Part shown: positions 1 to 9,104 of the stretch, in pieces
How the letters are laid out: every line of letters starts with the position of its first letter
How positions within the stretch are numbered: position 1 is the first letter of the stretch
DNA from: JASHPR01 sp963739645
GTDB lineage: Bacteria > Actinomycetota > Actinomycetes > Streptosporangiales > Streptosporangiaceae
Direction: 5' to 3'
Assembly: GCA_963739645.1 (NCBI GenBank)
Contig: CAVUBM010000056.1
Coordinates: forward strand, 62,001 to 126,000
Length of the DNA stretch: 64,000 nucleotides
Made by a program: the position numbers and the translations under genes
Notes under the pieces: generated by a model
Told to the model about the DNA's origin: nothing
Seen by the model: the letters and a program-made list of their open reading frames with translations, nothing else
The model's database searches: none

Positions 1-1933
1 GAGCTCGCGGCCGAGATGGCCGCGGAGGAACTCACCGGGCGCAAGGTGACCGGCGGCACCTCGACCGGCGAGCGCGGCGGTCGGCGAGGCGCAGTCGAGC
101 ATCCGCTTCGGCGCCGACGTGCCCGCCCACCTGATCGAGGAGGCCGGCCCGCGGCGCAGCGCGCGTGATCACCGCGCGGCTGCCGGGTCTCGTTCGCCAC
201 CTACTTCAACGCGTTCCCGGCCAGCTACTGGCGCCGCTGGACCACCGTGGACGCGGTGACCCTGCGTATCCGCGTGGCCGGCGAGTCGAAGGTCATCCTG
301 TACCGTTCGACGGCCCGGGGGCACAGCCACCCGGTCGAGACGATCAACGTCGAATCGGACTACGCGGAGACGATCGAGCGCGCGCTGCCGCTCGCCCCGT
401 TCATCGACGGCGGCTGGTACTGGTTCGACATCGTGGCCGGGCCGCGCGGGACCACGCTGATCGAGGCGGACTGGCTGGCCCTGGCCGAGCCCTCGCCGCC
501 TGGCCGGGTTCAGCCTCGGCATCACCGCGTTCGGCGCGCCCGACGATCTGGTCCAGAAGCTGCGGGTGCTCGGCGAGTCCAGCGACCTCCACCCGCAGCT
601 CGACACCGTCTACGTGATCGACCAGTGCCCCAGGCGGATCAGCGACCACCCGGGCTTCCAGGACGCGGCCAAGAAGCTCGGCGACCGGGTGCAGGTGATC
701 GAGCAGGCGAACCTGGGCGGGTCGGGCGGGTTCTCGCGGTCCATGGACGAGACCGTGCGGGCCGGCCAGAGCGACTACGTGCTGCTCAGCGACGACGACG
801 TGGAGATCGATCCCGAGGGCATCCTGCGCGCCGTGACCTTCGCCGACCTGGCCCGCAAGCCGACGATCGTTGGCGGTCAGATGTTCAGCCGGTACGAGCG
901 CTCGGTGCTGCACGCGTTCGCCGAGGCGGTCGCGCCGCACCGCTGGTGGTGGGGGAAGGCGCCGAACACCAAGAGCCGGCACGACTTCGGCCGTCGCAAC
1001 CTGCGCAATACCCCGTGGCTGCACCGCCGGGCCGACGGCGACTACAACGGCTGGTGGATGTGCCTGATCCCGGTCCGGGTGATCAAGGAACTCGGCCTCG
1101 CGATCCCGGTCTTCATCAAATGGGACGACGCCGAGTACGGGGTGCGGGCCCGCGACCGCGGCATCCCGACTGTATCGCTGCCCGGCGTGGCCTGCTGGCA
1201 GGCGCCGTGGACGGACAAGAACGACGCCCTCGACTGGAACGCCTACTACCACCTGCGCAACCGGTTGGTGGCCGCGCTGCTGCACTCGAAGGAGCCACGC
1301 GGCGGCCAGCTGGTCCCGGAAAGCCTGGAGCGGCAGCTGCAGGCCCTGCTCTCGATGCAGTACTCGACCGTCGCGCTGCGGGCCCTGGCCATCGAGGACG
1401 TGCTGAGCGGCCCGGCGCATATGCACGCCGAGATCGGCACCAAACTGGCCTGGCTCCGGGAGTTCCGGCTGCAGTACGCGGACGCGCAGGAAGCGTCCGA
1501 CATCGAGACCTTCCCGCCGCCCCGCAGGCGCGCGCCGGAGGCGGTGAAGGAGAACACCACCCCGACCAACCGGGTCAACCTGCTGACCAAGGCGCTGTCC
1601 GGCACCGCACATCAGTTCCGGTCCCCGCGGGCCGGGGCCAGGCAGCGGCCGCAGATGGCCCTGCCGAACCAGGACACGGGCTGGTGGGTGCTGACCCAGC
1701 TGGACAGCGCGCTGGTGTCGACGGCCGACGGCACGAACGCCTCCTGGTACCAGCGCGACCCGAAGCTGTTCCGCTCGCTGGGACGGCGCAGCGTCCTGCT
1801 GCACTGGCGGCTGCGCCGCAGGTGGGCCGCGCTGGCCGCGGAGTACCGCGCCGCGGCCCCCGACTTCACCTCGCCCGAGCGGTGGCGGGAAACCTTCGCG
1901 GGGTCGCTGTCCGGTCAGGATGACGTGACGTGA
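1..1933 (+). CDS. glfT2: Galactofuranosyltransferase, GlfT2-like (5' end unresolved)
   Basis: Family GT2 enzyme that would polymerise the galactofuran chain of the cell wall from UDP-Galf at the inner membrane face. From base 187 the protein reads VSFATYFNAFPASYWRRW, a hallmark of the GlfT2 N-terminal beta-sandwich. The GT-A part follows with LSDDDVEI (metal-binding DxD, near 790-810), DYNGWWMC, FIKWDDAEYG and AYYHLRNR. The frame changes near 497 (+1), so the N-terminal and catalytic parts lie in different frames. Bases 1-186 read in mixed frames and the true start is not determined. The motif WQAPW (codon CAG at 1199-1201) has Gln where, as I recall, mycobacterial GlfT2 has a metal-binding His. 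The stop overlaps the next start (GTGA). Confidence 0.8.
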
Positions 1934-3517
1934 GCGCCACGCGGGCGCCGGCGGCCACGCCCGGTGGCACCGGCACGCCGGCCCGGCCTGGGGCCCGTCC
2001 CCGCGGCTGGGCGGCGACCGCGCTGTGGCTGGCGCCGATCGCGCTCGCGTCGGCCACCATGCTCGTGCTCGGGCTGTGGGGGCTGGCCCGGCACAGTGCC
2101 ATGGGTAACGACGAGATCGTGACCCGCTATGCCTCCATGCTCAGCTTCGGCCAGCTCGCTCACCTGCTGAAGCACACCGACATCTACCACGGGTTCTACT
2201 ACGTGCTGATGCACGGCTGGGTGGTGCTTGGCACCAGCCCGGTGACCATCCGCGTCCCGTCGGTGATCGCCATGACCGCCGCTGCGGGGCTGCTGGTCTA
2301 CATCGCCCGGCGGCTGTCCGGATCGGCCTGGACCGGCCTGTTCGCCGGCCTGATCATGGCGCTGACCCCGACCATCAGCTTCTACGCGCAGACCGCGCGC
2401 GAGTACGCCACGATCATCGCGGTCGTGGGTCTGCGGGACGCTGGCGCTGGTGCGGGCGCTCGAGGCCGAGGCCGCCGGCCTGCCGGACGCGCGGATCAAT
2501 CGGCGCTGGGTGGTCTACACCCTCCTGATCGCCGTGGGCGGCTACCTGAACGAGATAACGCTGGCGGTGCTGGCCGCGCACGCGGTCACGGTGCTCCTGG
2601 CCCGGCCCGGGCGGCGGCCCCTGGTGCACTGGGCGGTCGCGGGGGCCGTGGGTGCGGTCCTGGTCCTGCCCGTCATCGCGCTCAGCATCCGCCAGGACTC
2701 GGCCGCCTCCTGGATCACCCGCCCGACGTTCCACGACCTCGGGACCCTGTTCCACGACTACTTCGGCTCGAAGAACGTGGTGGCGGCCGCGCTGCTGATC
2801 TGCGCCGTGATCGCGCTGCTGCCCGCCGGAGCGTCCGAGCTTCCCTGGTGGCGCCGCGGCGGGATCTCGCTGCCGTCGGTGGCCGCGCCGCTGCTGGTGA
2901 TGCCGGCCGGCGTGGTGCTGCTCGAGTCGGTGGCGGCGCACCCGGTGTATGTCGACCGGTACGTGCTCTACGGCGAGACCGGGGCGGCCATGCTGGCCGG
3001 CGCCGGGATATACCGGATCGGTCAGTGGCTGGCCGACGTGTCCCACCAGCGCGCCATGGTCGCGGTGACGGGCGCTGTGGTGTGCACGGCCGTGCTGGTG
3101 CTGCAGCTCGGGCCCCAGCACCGGGCCCGCACCCCCGAGAGCCGCCTGTTCGACTACGGCGACCCGGCGTTCTATATCGGAGCGCATGCGCGGCCCGGCG
3201 ACGGGGTGATGTTCTTCAACTGGTTCTTCCGCAAGGCCAGGCTGGGCTACCCGGAGGACTTCAGGAACACCACCGACTTCGCCATGGCCATCTCGCCGCA
3301 GCAGTCGGGCACGCTCAACGGCTTCGACAAGCCACTCGATGTCGTGCGCCGGCTGATGCTCGACTACCAGCGGATCTGGGTGGTGGGCCGGGCGCCGTCG
3401 GATTATGTCGCCTCGGTGGCGGTCGGGGCCGAAGGAGAGCTGCTGATGCGCCGGTTCAAGCTGATCACCGAGCGGCATTACAAGAGCATCACGGTCACGC
3501 TCTGGCAGCAGCGCTAG
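1930..3517 (+). CDS. Multipass membrane glycosyltransferase, PMT/GT39-like
   Basis: Probable polyprenyl-phosphate-sugar-dependent glycosyltransferase of the GT-C type, acting on the outer face of the membrane. GTG at 1930 overlaps the glfT2 stop by 4 bases, which indicates translational coupling and a shared role in envelope glycan synthesis. The N-terminal part has a membrane segment followed by an acidic extracytoplasmic motif (GNDEIVTRY), as in PMT_2 proteins, then further hydrophobic helices. The frame changes near 2432 (+1; GTGGTC appears as GTGGGTC), after which the protein continues LALVRALEAEAAG to the end. Repaired length is about 528 residues. The sugar donor and acceptor cannot be told from sequence. 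Confidence 0.65.
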
Positions 3518-3575
3518 GCCGCCTGAGATCGCCGAGCTCGCGCAAGATCCCGGGCCTGCCTGACACCATGGAGGC

Positions 3576-4941
3576 ATGAGCAGCACCGGGCGCGGCGGCC
3601 TGTTCGGCAGCCTGTTCGACCGCGGCGCGGCAGGAACCGGCGACGAGGCGTGGCTGCAGGCCATGCTGGACACCGAGGCCGCGCTGGCCCGCGCCGTGGA
3701 GCGAGCCGGGCTGGCCCCCGCCGGGGCAGGCGCCGCGGTGACCGCGGCAGCCCGGGCGGGCGGCTTCGACCCGGCCGAGCTCGGCCGCCACGGCCGCGGC
3801 GGCCGGCAACCCCGTGCCCGCGCTGGTCCTCGCGCTGACCGCCGCGGTGCCCGGCTCCGCGGCCTCGGCCGTGCACCAGGGCGCGACCAGCCAGGACATC
3901 ATCGACACCGCGGCCATGCTGATGGCGCGCCGGGCCCTGGACCGCGCCGGCACCGACCTGGCGGCGGCCGCGGACGCCGCCGCCGCCCTCGCCGCGGCGC
4001 ACCAGGACACGATCATGATCGGCCGGACGCTGCTGCAGCAGGCCGTCCCTGTGACGTTCGGCCTGGCCGCGGCCGGCTGGATGAGCGCGATCGACGAGGC
4101 CGCCGACGGCCTGCACCGGGTCCGCGGGCGGCTCGCCGTGCAGCTCGGCGGCGCGGCGGGCACGCTGGCCTCGCTCGGCGATCAGGGCCCGGCGGTCCGG
4201 GCGCTGCTCGCGGACGAGCTCGGCCTGGCCTGCCCGGTCCTGCCCTGGCACACCGATCGGCTGCGGATCACCGAGCTGGCCGCGGCGCTGGCCGGGGCCT
4301 GCGGCGTCCTCGGCAAGATCGCCAGGGACGTCACTCTGCTGGCCCAGTCCGAGGTGGCCGAGGTCCGCGAGGGCACGGCCGGCGCGGGCGGCTCGTCCGC
4401 GATGCCGCACAAGCGCAACCCGGTGGCCGCCGTCGTGATCCTCGGCTGCGCCAGGCAGGCGCCCGGCCTGCTCGCCACGCTGGCTGCCGCGGCCGAGCAG
4501 GAGCACCAGCGCGCGGCCGGGGCCTGGCACGCGGAGTGGCAGCCGCTCGCTGACCTGCTCCGGCTGACCGGGTCGGCGGCGGCGTGGGCGGCCGAGCTGC
4601 TGACCGGGCTCCAGGTCGACGCGGGCCGGATGCGGGCCAACCTCGACGCGGCGGGCGGCTTGCCGCTCGCCGAGAGCGTGGCGGCGGCGCTGGCCCCGGG
4701 CCTGGGGCGGCTGCCCGCCCACGACCTGGTGGCCGAGGCGAGCGCGGCGGCCACCCGGGCCGGCCGCGGGCTGGCCGAGGTGCTCGGCTCCCCGGACCTG
4801 GCCGCCCGGATCGAGGCCGCCGGGGTGACCAGGGAGCAGATCGACGCGGCGCTCGACCCGGCCGCGTACCTGGGAGCGGCGGCCGTCTTCACCGGCGACG
4901 CTCTCGCCGCGCACCGGGGACGTGGCACGATGGCGCCGTGA
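3576..4941 (+). CDS. pcaB: 3-carboxy-cis,cis-muconate cycloisomerase
   Basis: Lactonises the product of protocatechuate 3,4-dioxygenase to 4-carboxymuconolactone. It belongs to the fumarase/aspartase superfamily: the protein has the helical core, a GATSQDIIDTA segment (second conserved region) and the signature GSSAMPHKRNPV near 4390. ATG at 3576 starts MSSTGRGGLFGSLFDRG. The frame changes near 3792 (+1, extra C in the GGCCGCC run), after which ATAAAAGNPVPALVLAL follows. Repaired length of about 454 residues matches the family. The last codons overlap the GTG of the next gene, so this is the first structural gene of the catabolic cluster. Confidence 0.88.
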
Positions 4942-5450
4942 GATACGTACTGGCCCAAGTCAACATCGGCCGGCTGCGCGCACCGGTGGACAGCCCTCAG
5001 CTGGCTGACTTCATGGCCGCGCTCGACCCGGTCAACGCCGTAGCCGACGCCGCGCCCGGCTTCGTATGGCGGTTGCAGACCGAGGACGGCAACGCCACCG
5101 CGGTGCGCGCGTTCGAATGGGATACCGCAGGCAGCGCCGGGGTCATCATGAACATGTCGGTATGGGAGTCGGTCGACGCCCTGGCCGCGTTCGTCTACTC
5201 CGACACGCACCGCGCCGTGCTGCGGCGCCGCCGTGAGTGGTTCCGGCCGATGGCCGAGGCCTACACGGCCATGTGGTGGATCCCGCGCGGCACGCTGCCC
5301 ACCACGGACGACGCCGAGGACCGGGTGCGGCACCTGCGGGCGCACGGGCCCACCCCGCAGGCGTTCACGCTCCGCCAGCACTTCCCGCCGCCCGGCACTG
5401 CCGACAGCGCCGCGCGCGAGGGCCGCCCTGAATGGCTGTGCCCCGCCTGA
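4938..5450 (+). CDS. DUF3291 family protein inside the catabolic cluster
   Basis: Protein of 170 residues (VRYVLAQVNIGRL at the start) with the DUF3291 pattern MNMSVWESVDALAAFVYSDTHRAVLRRR in its middle; these proteins adopt a dimeric alpha-beta barrel related to small monooxygenases. GTG at 4938 overlaps the pcaB stop (GTGA), so the two are almost certainly co-translated. No function is established for the family. The position between pcaB and pcaC suggests an accessory step or protection role in aromatic acid breakdown, but this is only inference from context. Confidence 0.75.
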   Translation: MRYVLAQVNIGRLRAPVDSPQLADFMAALDPVNAVADAAPGFVWRLQTEDGNATAVRAFEWDTAGSAGVIMNMSVWESVDALAAFVYSDTHRAVLRRRREWFRPMAEAYTAMWWIPRGTLPTTDDAEDRVRHLRAHGPTPQAFTLRQHFPPPGTADSAAREGRPEWLCPA

Positions 5451-5544
5451 CCGCCACCGGGCGGGAGAGGCCGGGCTGACCCGGGCTGCCGCGTCGCGGG
5501 AAGGTTACTGAGGCCGCGGGCAGGCGGCTGCCAGGATAGGCGTC

Positions 5545-5946
5545 ATGACCGACGCTGACCGGACCGCGCGCCAGATGGCCGAGCAGGGCATGACGGTGCG
5601 CCGCGCGGTGCTGGGCGACGCGCATGTCGACCGGGCCGTGGCGGGTACGACCGACGTCACCGCGCCGTTCCAGGACCTGATCACTCGCTACGCCTGGGGC
5701 GAGATCTGGGCCCGGCCCGGCCTGACCCGGGCCGAGCGCAGCATCATCACGCTCACCGCCCTGGCCACGCTGCGGCAGGAGGAGGAGCTCGCGATGCACA
5801 CCCGGGCGGCGCTGCGCAACGGCCTGACCCAGGAGCAGATCGGCGAGGTGCTGCTGCAGGTGGCCGTGTACGCGGGGGTGCCCGCCGCGAACCGCGCCTT
5901 CGCCGTGGCCGAGCGCGTGTTTGCTGAGATCGCCGCCGGGGAGTGA
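5545..5946 (+). CDS. pcaC: 4-carboxymuconolactone decarboxylase
   Basis: Decarboxylates 4-carboxymuconolactone to 3-oxoadipate enol-lactone. The 133-residue length fits stand-alone PcaC. The AhpD-like helical core is visible: WARPGLTRAERSIITLTALA, then EEELAMHTRAALRNGLT and EEVLLQ-type sequence with AANRAFAVAERVF at the end. ATG at 5545. It follows DUF3291 after a gap of about 94 bases and precedes the 80-base leader of catI. PcaC and PcaD are separate genes here, unlike the fused pcaL of many actinomycetes. Confidence 0.92.
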   Translation: MTDADRTARQMAEQGMTVRRAVLGDAHVDRAVAGTTDVTAPFQDLITRYAWGEIWARPGLTRAERSIITLTALATLRQEEELAMHTRAALRNGLTQEQIGEVLLQVAVYAGVPAANRAFAVAERVFAEIAAGE

Positions 5947-5956
5947 CACGTAGAAC

Positions 5957-6001
5957 GCACAAGTGTGCACATCGCGGTCTTTTGCCTATATCGTTTCGAT
6001 A
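5957..6001 (+). promoter_or_regulatory. Leader with two small palindromes before catI
   Basis: The 80-base gap between pcaC and catI holds GCACA-AG-TGTGC at 5957-5968 and TATCG-TTT-CGATA at 5989-6001, followed by an AAGGAGG ribosome-binding site near 6010. The second palindrome with its flank (GTTTCGATAA) resembles half of the IclR-type PcaR/PcaU operators as I remember them (GTTCGATAATCGCAC). This is the only gap above 30 bases between pcaC and pcaD, so it is the best candidate for the promoter of the catI-to-pcaD run. Confidence 0.4.
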
Positions 6002-6026
6002 AAGGCGGCAAGGAGGCTGGTAGGGC

Positions 6027-6860
6027 GTGGCGGAGATCGTGTCGTTGGCCGATGCCATCGCGCGCTCGGTCCACGACGGTGACACGGTGGCCATGGAGGG
6101 CTTCACCCACCTGATCCCGCACGCGGCCGGGCGCGAGGTGATCCGGCAGGGGCGGCGCGAGCTTATCTTGGTGCGGATGACCCCCGACGTGATCTACGAC
6201 CAGATGATCGGCGCCGGCTGCGCCCGCAAGCTCGTGTTCTCCTGGGGCGGCAACCCCGGCGTGGGGTCGCTGCACCGGTTCAGGGACGCGGTCGAGCACT
6301 CCTGGCCGGTCCCGCTCGAGCTCGAGGAGCACAGCCACGCCGGCATGGCCAACCGCTACGTGGCGGGCGCCGCGGGGCTGCCGTTCGCCGTCCTGCGCGG
6401 GTACCGCGGCACCGGCCTGGCCGCCCGCGCCGATGCCGCCCACCCCGGTGCGAACATCGCCGAGGTCGCCTGCCCGTTCACCGGCGAGACGCTGACCGCC
6501 GTGGCCGCGCTGCGGCCCGACGTGACGGTGATCCACGCGCAGCGTGCCGACCGCGAGGGCAACGTGCAGCTGTGGGGGATCACCGGGGTGCAGAAGGAGG
6601 CGGTGCTGGCGGCCGCGCGGTCCGTCGTCACCGTCGAGGAGGTCGTCGACGCGCTGGATCCCCGGCCCGGCGCCATCGTGCTGCCGGCCTGGGCGGTCGG
6701 GTACGTGGCGCTGGCCCCCGGCGGCGCGCATCCCTCGTACGCGCTGGACTACACCGCCCGCGACAACGACTTCTATATCGCCTGGGACGCCATCAGCCGC
6801 GACCGGGACCGGTTCGGGCGGTGGCTGGACGAGCAGGTGTACGCGGGGGGTTCCCGATGA
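6027..6860 (+). CDS. catI: 3-oxoadipate CoA-transferase, alpha subunit
   Basis: Class I CoA-transferase subunit A that with CatJ moves CoA from succinyl-CoA to 3-oxoadipate. The 277-residue product matches CatI-type subunits closely: DTVAMEGFTHLIPHAAG, LVRMTPDVIYDQMIGAGCARK, SWGGNPGVGSLHR, EEHSHAGMANRYVAGA and PGGAHPSYALDY. GTG at 6027 is set by an AAGGAGG about ten bases upstream. The stop overlaps catJ (ATGA). Glutaconate CoA-transferase subunits share the fold, but the CatI-like wording and the pca neighbours favour 3-oxoadipate. Confidence 0.88.
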   Translation: MAEIVSLADAIARSVHDGDTVAMEGFTHLIPHAAGREVIRQGRRELILVRMTPDVIYDQMIGAGCARKLVFSWGGNPGVGSLHRFRDAVEHSWPVPLELEEHSHAGMANRYVAGAAGLPFAVLRGYRGTGLAARADAAHPGANIAEVACPFTGETLTAVAALRPDVTVIHAQRADREGNVQLWGITGVQKEAVLAAARSVVTVEEVVDALDPRPGAIVLPAWAVGYVALAPGGAHPSYALDYTARDNDFYIAWDAISRDRDRFGRWLDEQVYAGGSR

Positions 6861-7684
6861 CGGGCGCCGGTCACACGGGGGCCGGTCACACGGGGGCCGG
6901 CTACTCGGCCGACGAGATGATGACGGTCACCGCCGCCCAGGCGCTGCGCGACCGGATGACGTGCTTTGTGGGCATCGGCCTGCCCAGCGAGGCGGCCAAC
7001 CTGGCCCGGGCCACGCACACCCCGCGCCTGGTCCTGATCTACGAGTCCGGCACGATCGGGGCGAAGCCCGGCCGGCTGCCGCTGTCCATCGGCGACGGGA
7101 TCCTGGCCCAGACGGCCGACGCCGTGGTCAGCGTGCCCGAGATCTTCAACTACTGGCTGCAGCCCGGCCGGATCGACGTCGGGTTCCTTGGTGCGGCCCA
7201 GATCGACCGGTTCGCCAACATCAACACCACCGCGATCGGGGCGGATTACGCCGAACCCAAGGTCCGGCTGCCGGGCGCGGGGGGTGCGCCGGAGATCGCC
7301 GCATCCTGCCGGGAGGTGATCGTCATCGTCCGGCAGACGCGGCGGACGTTCGTGCCGGGGGTGGACTTCGTCACCTCGGTCGGCTTCGGCGACGGCCCCG
7401 GCGCCAGGCAGAGCCTCGGCCTGACCGGCGCGGGCCCGCAGAAGATCATCACGGACCTCGGCGTCCTGGAGCCCGACCCGGAGACCTGCGAGCTGGTGCT
7501 CACCGCGACGTACCCCGGGATGAGCGTAACGGCCGTCAGGGAGAGGACCGGCTGGGACCTCAGGGTGGCCGCTGACCTTCGCGAGCTCCCGCCGCCGTGC
7601 CCCGCCGAGCTGGCGGTGCTGCGGGGCCTGCGTGCGACGCTGCCCGCCGCGGACGGGCCCGTCTCCCAGGGAGCCGCCCCATGA
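6857..7684 (+). CDS. catJ: 3-oxoadipate CoA-transferase, beta subunit
   Basis: Partner of CatI; subunit B carries the glutamate that forms the CoA thioester, here most likely in LVLIYESGTIGAKPG. The protein has FVGIGLPSEAANLAR, GRIDVGFLGAAQIDRF and LPGAGGAPEIAASCREV, all typical of CatJ. ATG at 6857 overlaps the catI stop by 4 bases, and its own stop overlaps pcaH. The first residues are a three-copy TGAGH/Y repeat encoded by 15-base tandem units, an extension not seen in the family core. Confidence 0.88.
   Translation: MTGAGHTGAGHTGAGYSADEMMTVTAAQALRDRMTCFVGIGLPSEAANLARATHTPRLVLIYESGTIGAKPGRLPLSIGDGILAQTADAVVSVPEIFNYWLQPGRIDVGFLGAAQIDRFANINTTAIGADYAEPKVRLPGAGGAPEIAASCREVIVIVRQTRRTFVPGVDFVTSVGFGDGPGARQSLGLTGAGPQKIITDLGVLEPDPETCELVLTATYPGMSVTAVRERTGWDLRVAADLRELPPPCPAELAVLRGLRATLPAADGPVSQGAAP
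6860..6904 (+). repeat. 15-base tandem repeat, three copies, in catJ
   Basis: Three units of the type ACGGGGGCCGGTCAC encode TGAGH TGAGH TGAGY directly after the catJ start codon. The units differ by a few bases. The repeat keeps the frame, so copy-number changes would only alter the flexible N-terminus. Confidence 0.85.
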
Positions 7685-8427
7685 CGCGGGGCCCGCTGCT
7701 GGCCGCGGGCGGTCTCGTGCTGCCGTCGTACCAGCGGCCGGTGGGCGTGCACCCGCCGCTGGCCAACCCGTCCTATCGCTCCACGCTGCTGCGGTCGCCC
7801 CGGCAGCCGCTCATCCCCCTGCCGCAGGGGCTCACCGAGGTGACCGGGCCGGTGTTCGGCGCGGAGCGCGCGGTGGCGGCCGACGCTGACCTGACCACGC
7901 GGCACGCCGGTGAGCCGCTCGGCGAGCGCATCATCGTGACCGGGCGGGTGCTGGACTCCGGCGGGCGGCCGGTTCCTGGCACCCTGGTCGAGATCTGGCA
8001 GGCGAACGCCGCGGGCCGGTACGCCCATCAGGTGGATCAGCATCCGGCGCCGCTGGACCCGAACTTCGACGGGGCCGGCCGGTGCCTGACCGACTCCGAT
8101 GGCCGGTACCGGTTCGTGACGATCAAGCCCGGCGCCTACCCGTGGCACAACCATCCCAACGCGTGGCGGCCGGCGCATATCCACTTCTCGCTGTTCGGGC
8201 GCGCGTTCACGCAGCGGCTGATCACGCAGATGTACTTTCCTGGTGACCCCCTGTTCGCCCAGGATCCGATCTTCAACTCGGTGCCGGACCCGGCCGCCAG
8301 GCAGCGCATGATCTGCCGGTTCGACCTGGGTCTCACCCAGCCGGAATGGGCGCTCGGCTACGAATGGGACATCGTGCTGCGCGGCCCGGGCGCGGCCGTC
8401 TTCGAGCGGGAGGAGGAGCGCTGGTGA
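7681..8427 (+). CDS. pcaH: Protocatechuate 3,4-dioxygenase, beta subunit
   Basis: Iron-bearing subunit of the intradiol dioxygenase that opens protocatechuate between C3 and C4. The 248 residues include the four Fe(III) ligands expected of PcaH: Tyr114 (AGRYAH), Tyr153 (GAYPW), His166 and His168 (RPAHIHF). GRCLTDSDGRYRF and QMYFPGDPLF are also standard. ATG at 7681 overlaps the catJ stop; the pcaH stop overlaps the GTG of pcaG. With pcaG it forms the classic alpha-beta pair. Confidence 0.95.
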   Translation: MTRGPLLAAGGLVLPSYQRPVGVHPPLANPSYRSTLLRSPRQPLIPLPQGLTEVTGPVFGAERAVAADADLTTRHAGEPLGERIIVTGRVLDSGGRPVPGTLVEIWQANAAGRYAHQVDQHPAPLDPNFDGAGRCLTDSDGRYRFVTIKPGAYPWHNHPNAWRPAHIHFSLFGRAFTQRLITQMYFPGDPLFAQDPIFNSVPDPAARQRMICRFDLGLTQPEWALGYEWDIVLRGPGAAVFEREEERW

Positions 8428-9077
8428 CCCCGCCGCTGACCGCACTGTCGGCACTGCCGCTGACCCCGTCGCAGACCGCCGGGCCGTTCTTCGCCATCGG
8501 CATGCCCTGGCCGGACGGGCCGTACGTGGTGCCCGAGGGCACGCCGGGCGCGATCACCATCGGCGGGACGGTGCGCGACGGGGCGGGCCAGCCGGTCACC
8601 GACGCGATGGTGGAGACCTGGCAGGCCGACCCGGACGGCAGGTTCGCGCACCCCGACGACCCGCGCGGCAGCAGCGCGGCGCGGGGATTCCGCGGCTTCG
8701 GCCGGTGCCTGACCGACCAGGCCGGCCACTACCGCATCCTGACGCTCCGGCCCGGGCCGCTGCCGCCCGCGAAGGGGGAAAGTGAAGGGGGAACGGGGGG
8801 CGGGGGGTGGGAGGCGCCGCACCTGGACGTGTCGGTATTCGCGCGCGGCCTGCTCGACCGGCTCGTGACCAGGATTTATTTTCCTGACGAGCAGGCCGCG
8901 AACGGCGCCGACCCGGTGCTGGCGGCGATCACCGACCCGGGCAGGCGGGCCACGCTGATCGCGATGGTGCAGCCCGGCTCGCCGGGTGACTTCCGGTTTG
9001 ACATCCGGCTGCAGGGCGAGGGGGAGCCCGGTGATGTGACGCACGGGACCGGGGAGACCGTCTTCTTCGATGTCTGA
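8424..9077 (+). CDS. pcaG: Protocatechuate 3,4-dioxygenase, alpha subunit
   Basis: Non-catalytic partner of PcaH. The protein shows TPSQTAGPFFAIG near its start, WQADPDGRFAHP, GFGRCLTDQAGHYRI and VSVFARGLLDRLVTRIYFPDE, as in PcaG. GTG at 8424 overlaps pcaH by 4 bases. Length is 217 residues. A Gly- and Glu-rich loop (GESEGGTGGGG) replaces part of the usual active-site-facing loop, so the fit to the beta subunit may differ slightly. The next gene starts after 27 bases with a GGAGAGGAG ribosome-binding site. Confidence 0.92.
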   Translation: MTPPLTALSALPLTPSQTAGPFFAIGMPWPDGPYVVPEGTPGAITIGGTVRDGAGQPVTDAMVETWQADPDGRFAHPDDPRGSSAARGFRGFGRCLTDQAGHYRILTLRPGPLPPAKGESEGGTGGGGWEAPHLDVSVFARGLLDRLVTRIYFPDEQAANGADPVLAAITDPGRRATLIAMVQPGSPGDFRFDIRLQGEGEPGDVTHGTGETVFFDV

Positions 9078-9104
9078 GATCACGCGGCGGAGAGGAGCAT
9101 TCAC

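Noticed and set aside
247..1923. 558-codon frame as a single gene
   Set aside because: Only its first 85 codons match GlfT2; beyond 497 the GlfT2 sequence is in the next frame.
2414..3673. 419-codon minus-strand frame opposite the membrane glycosyltransferase
   Set aside because: Shadow frame with His/Arg-rich composition and no family resemblance.
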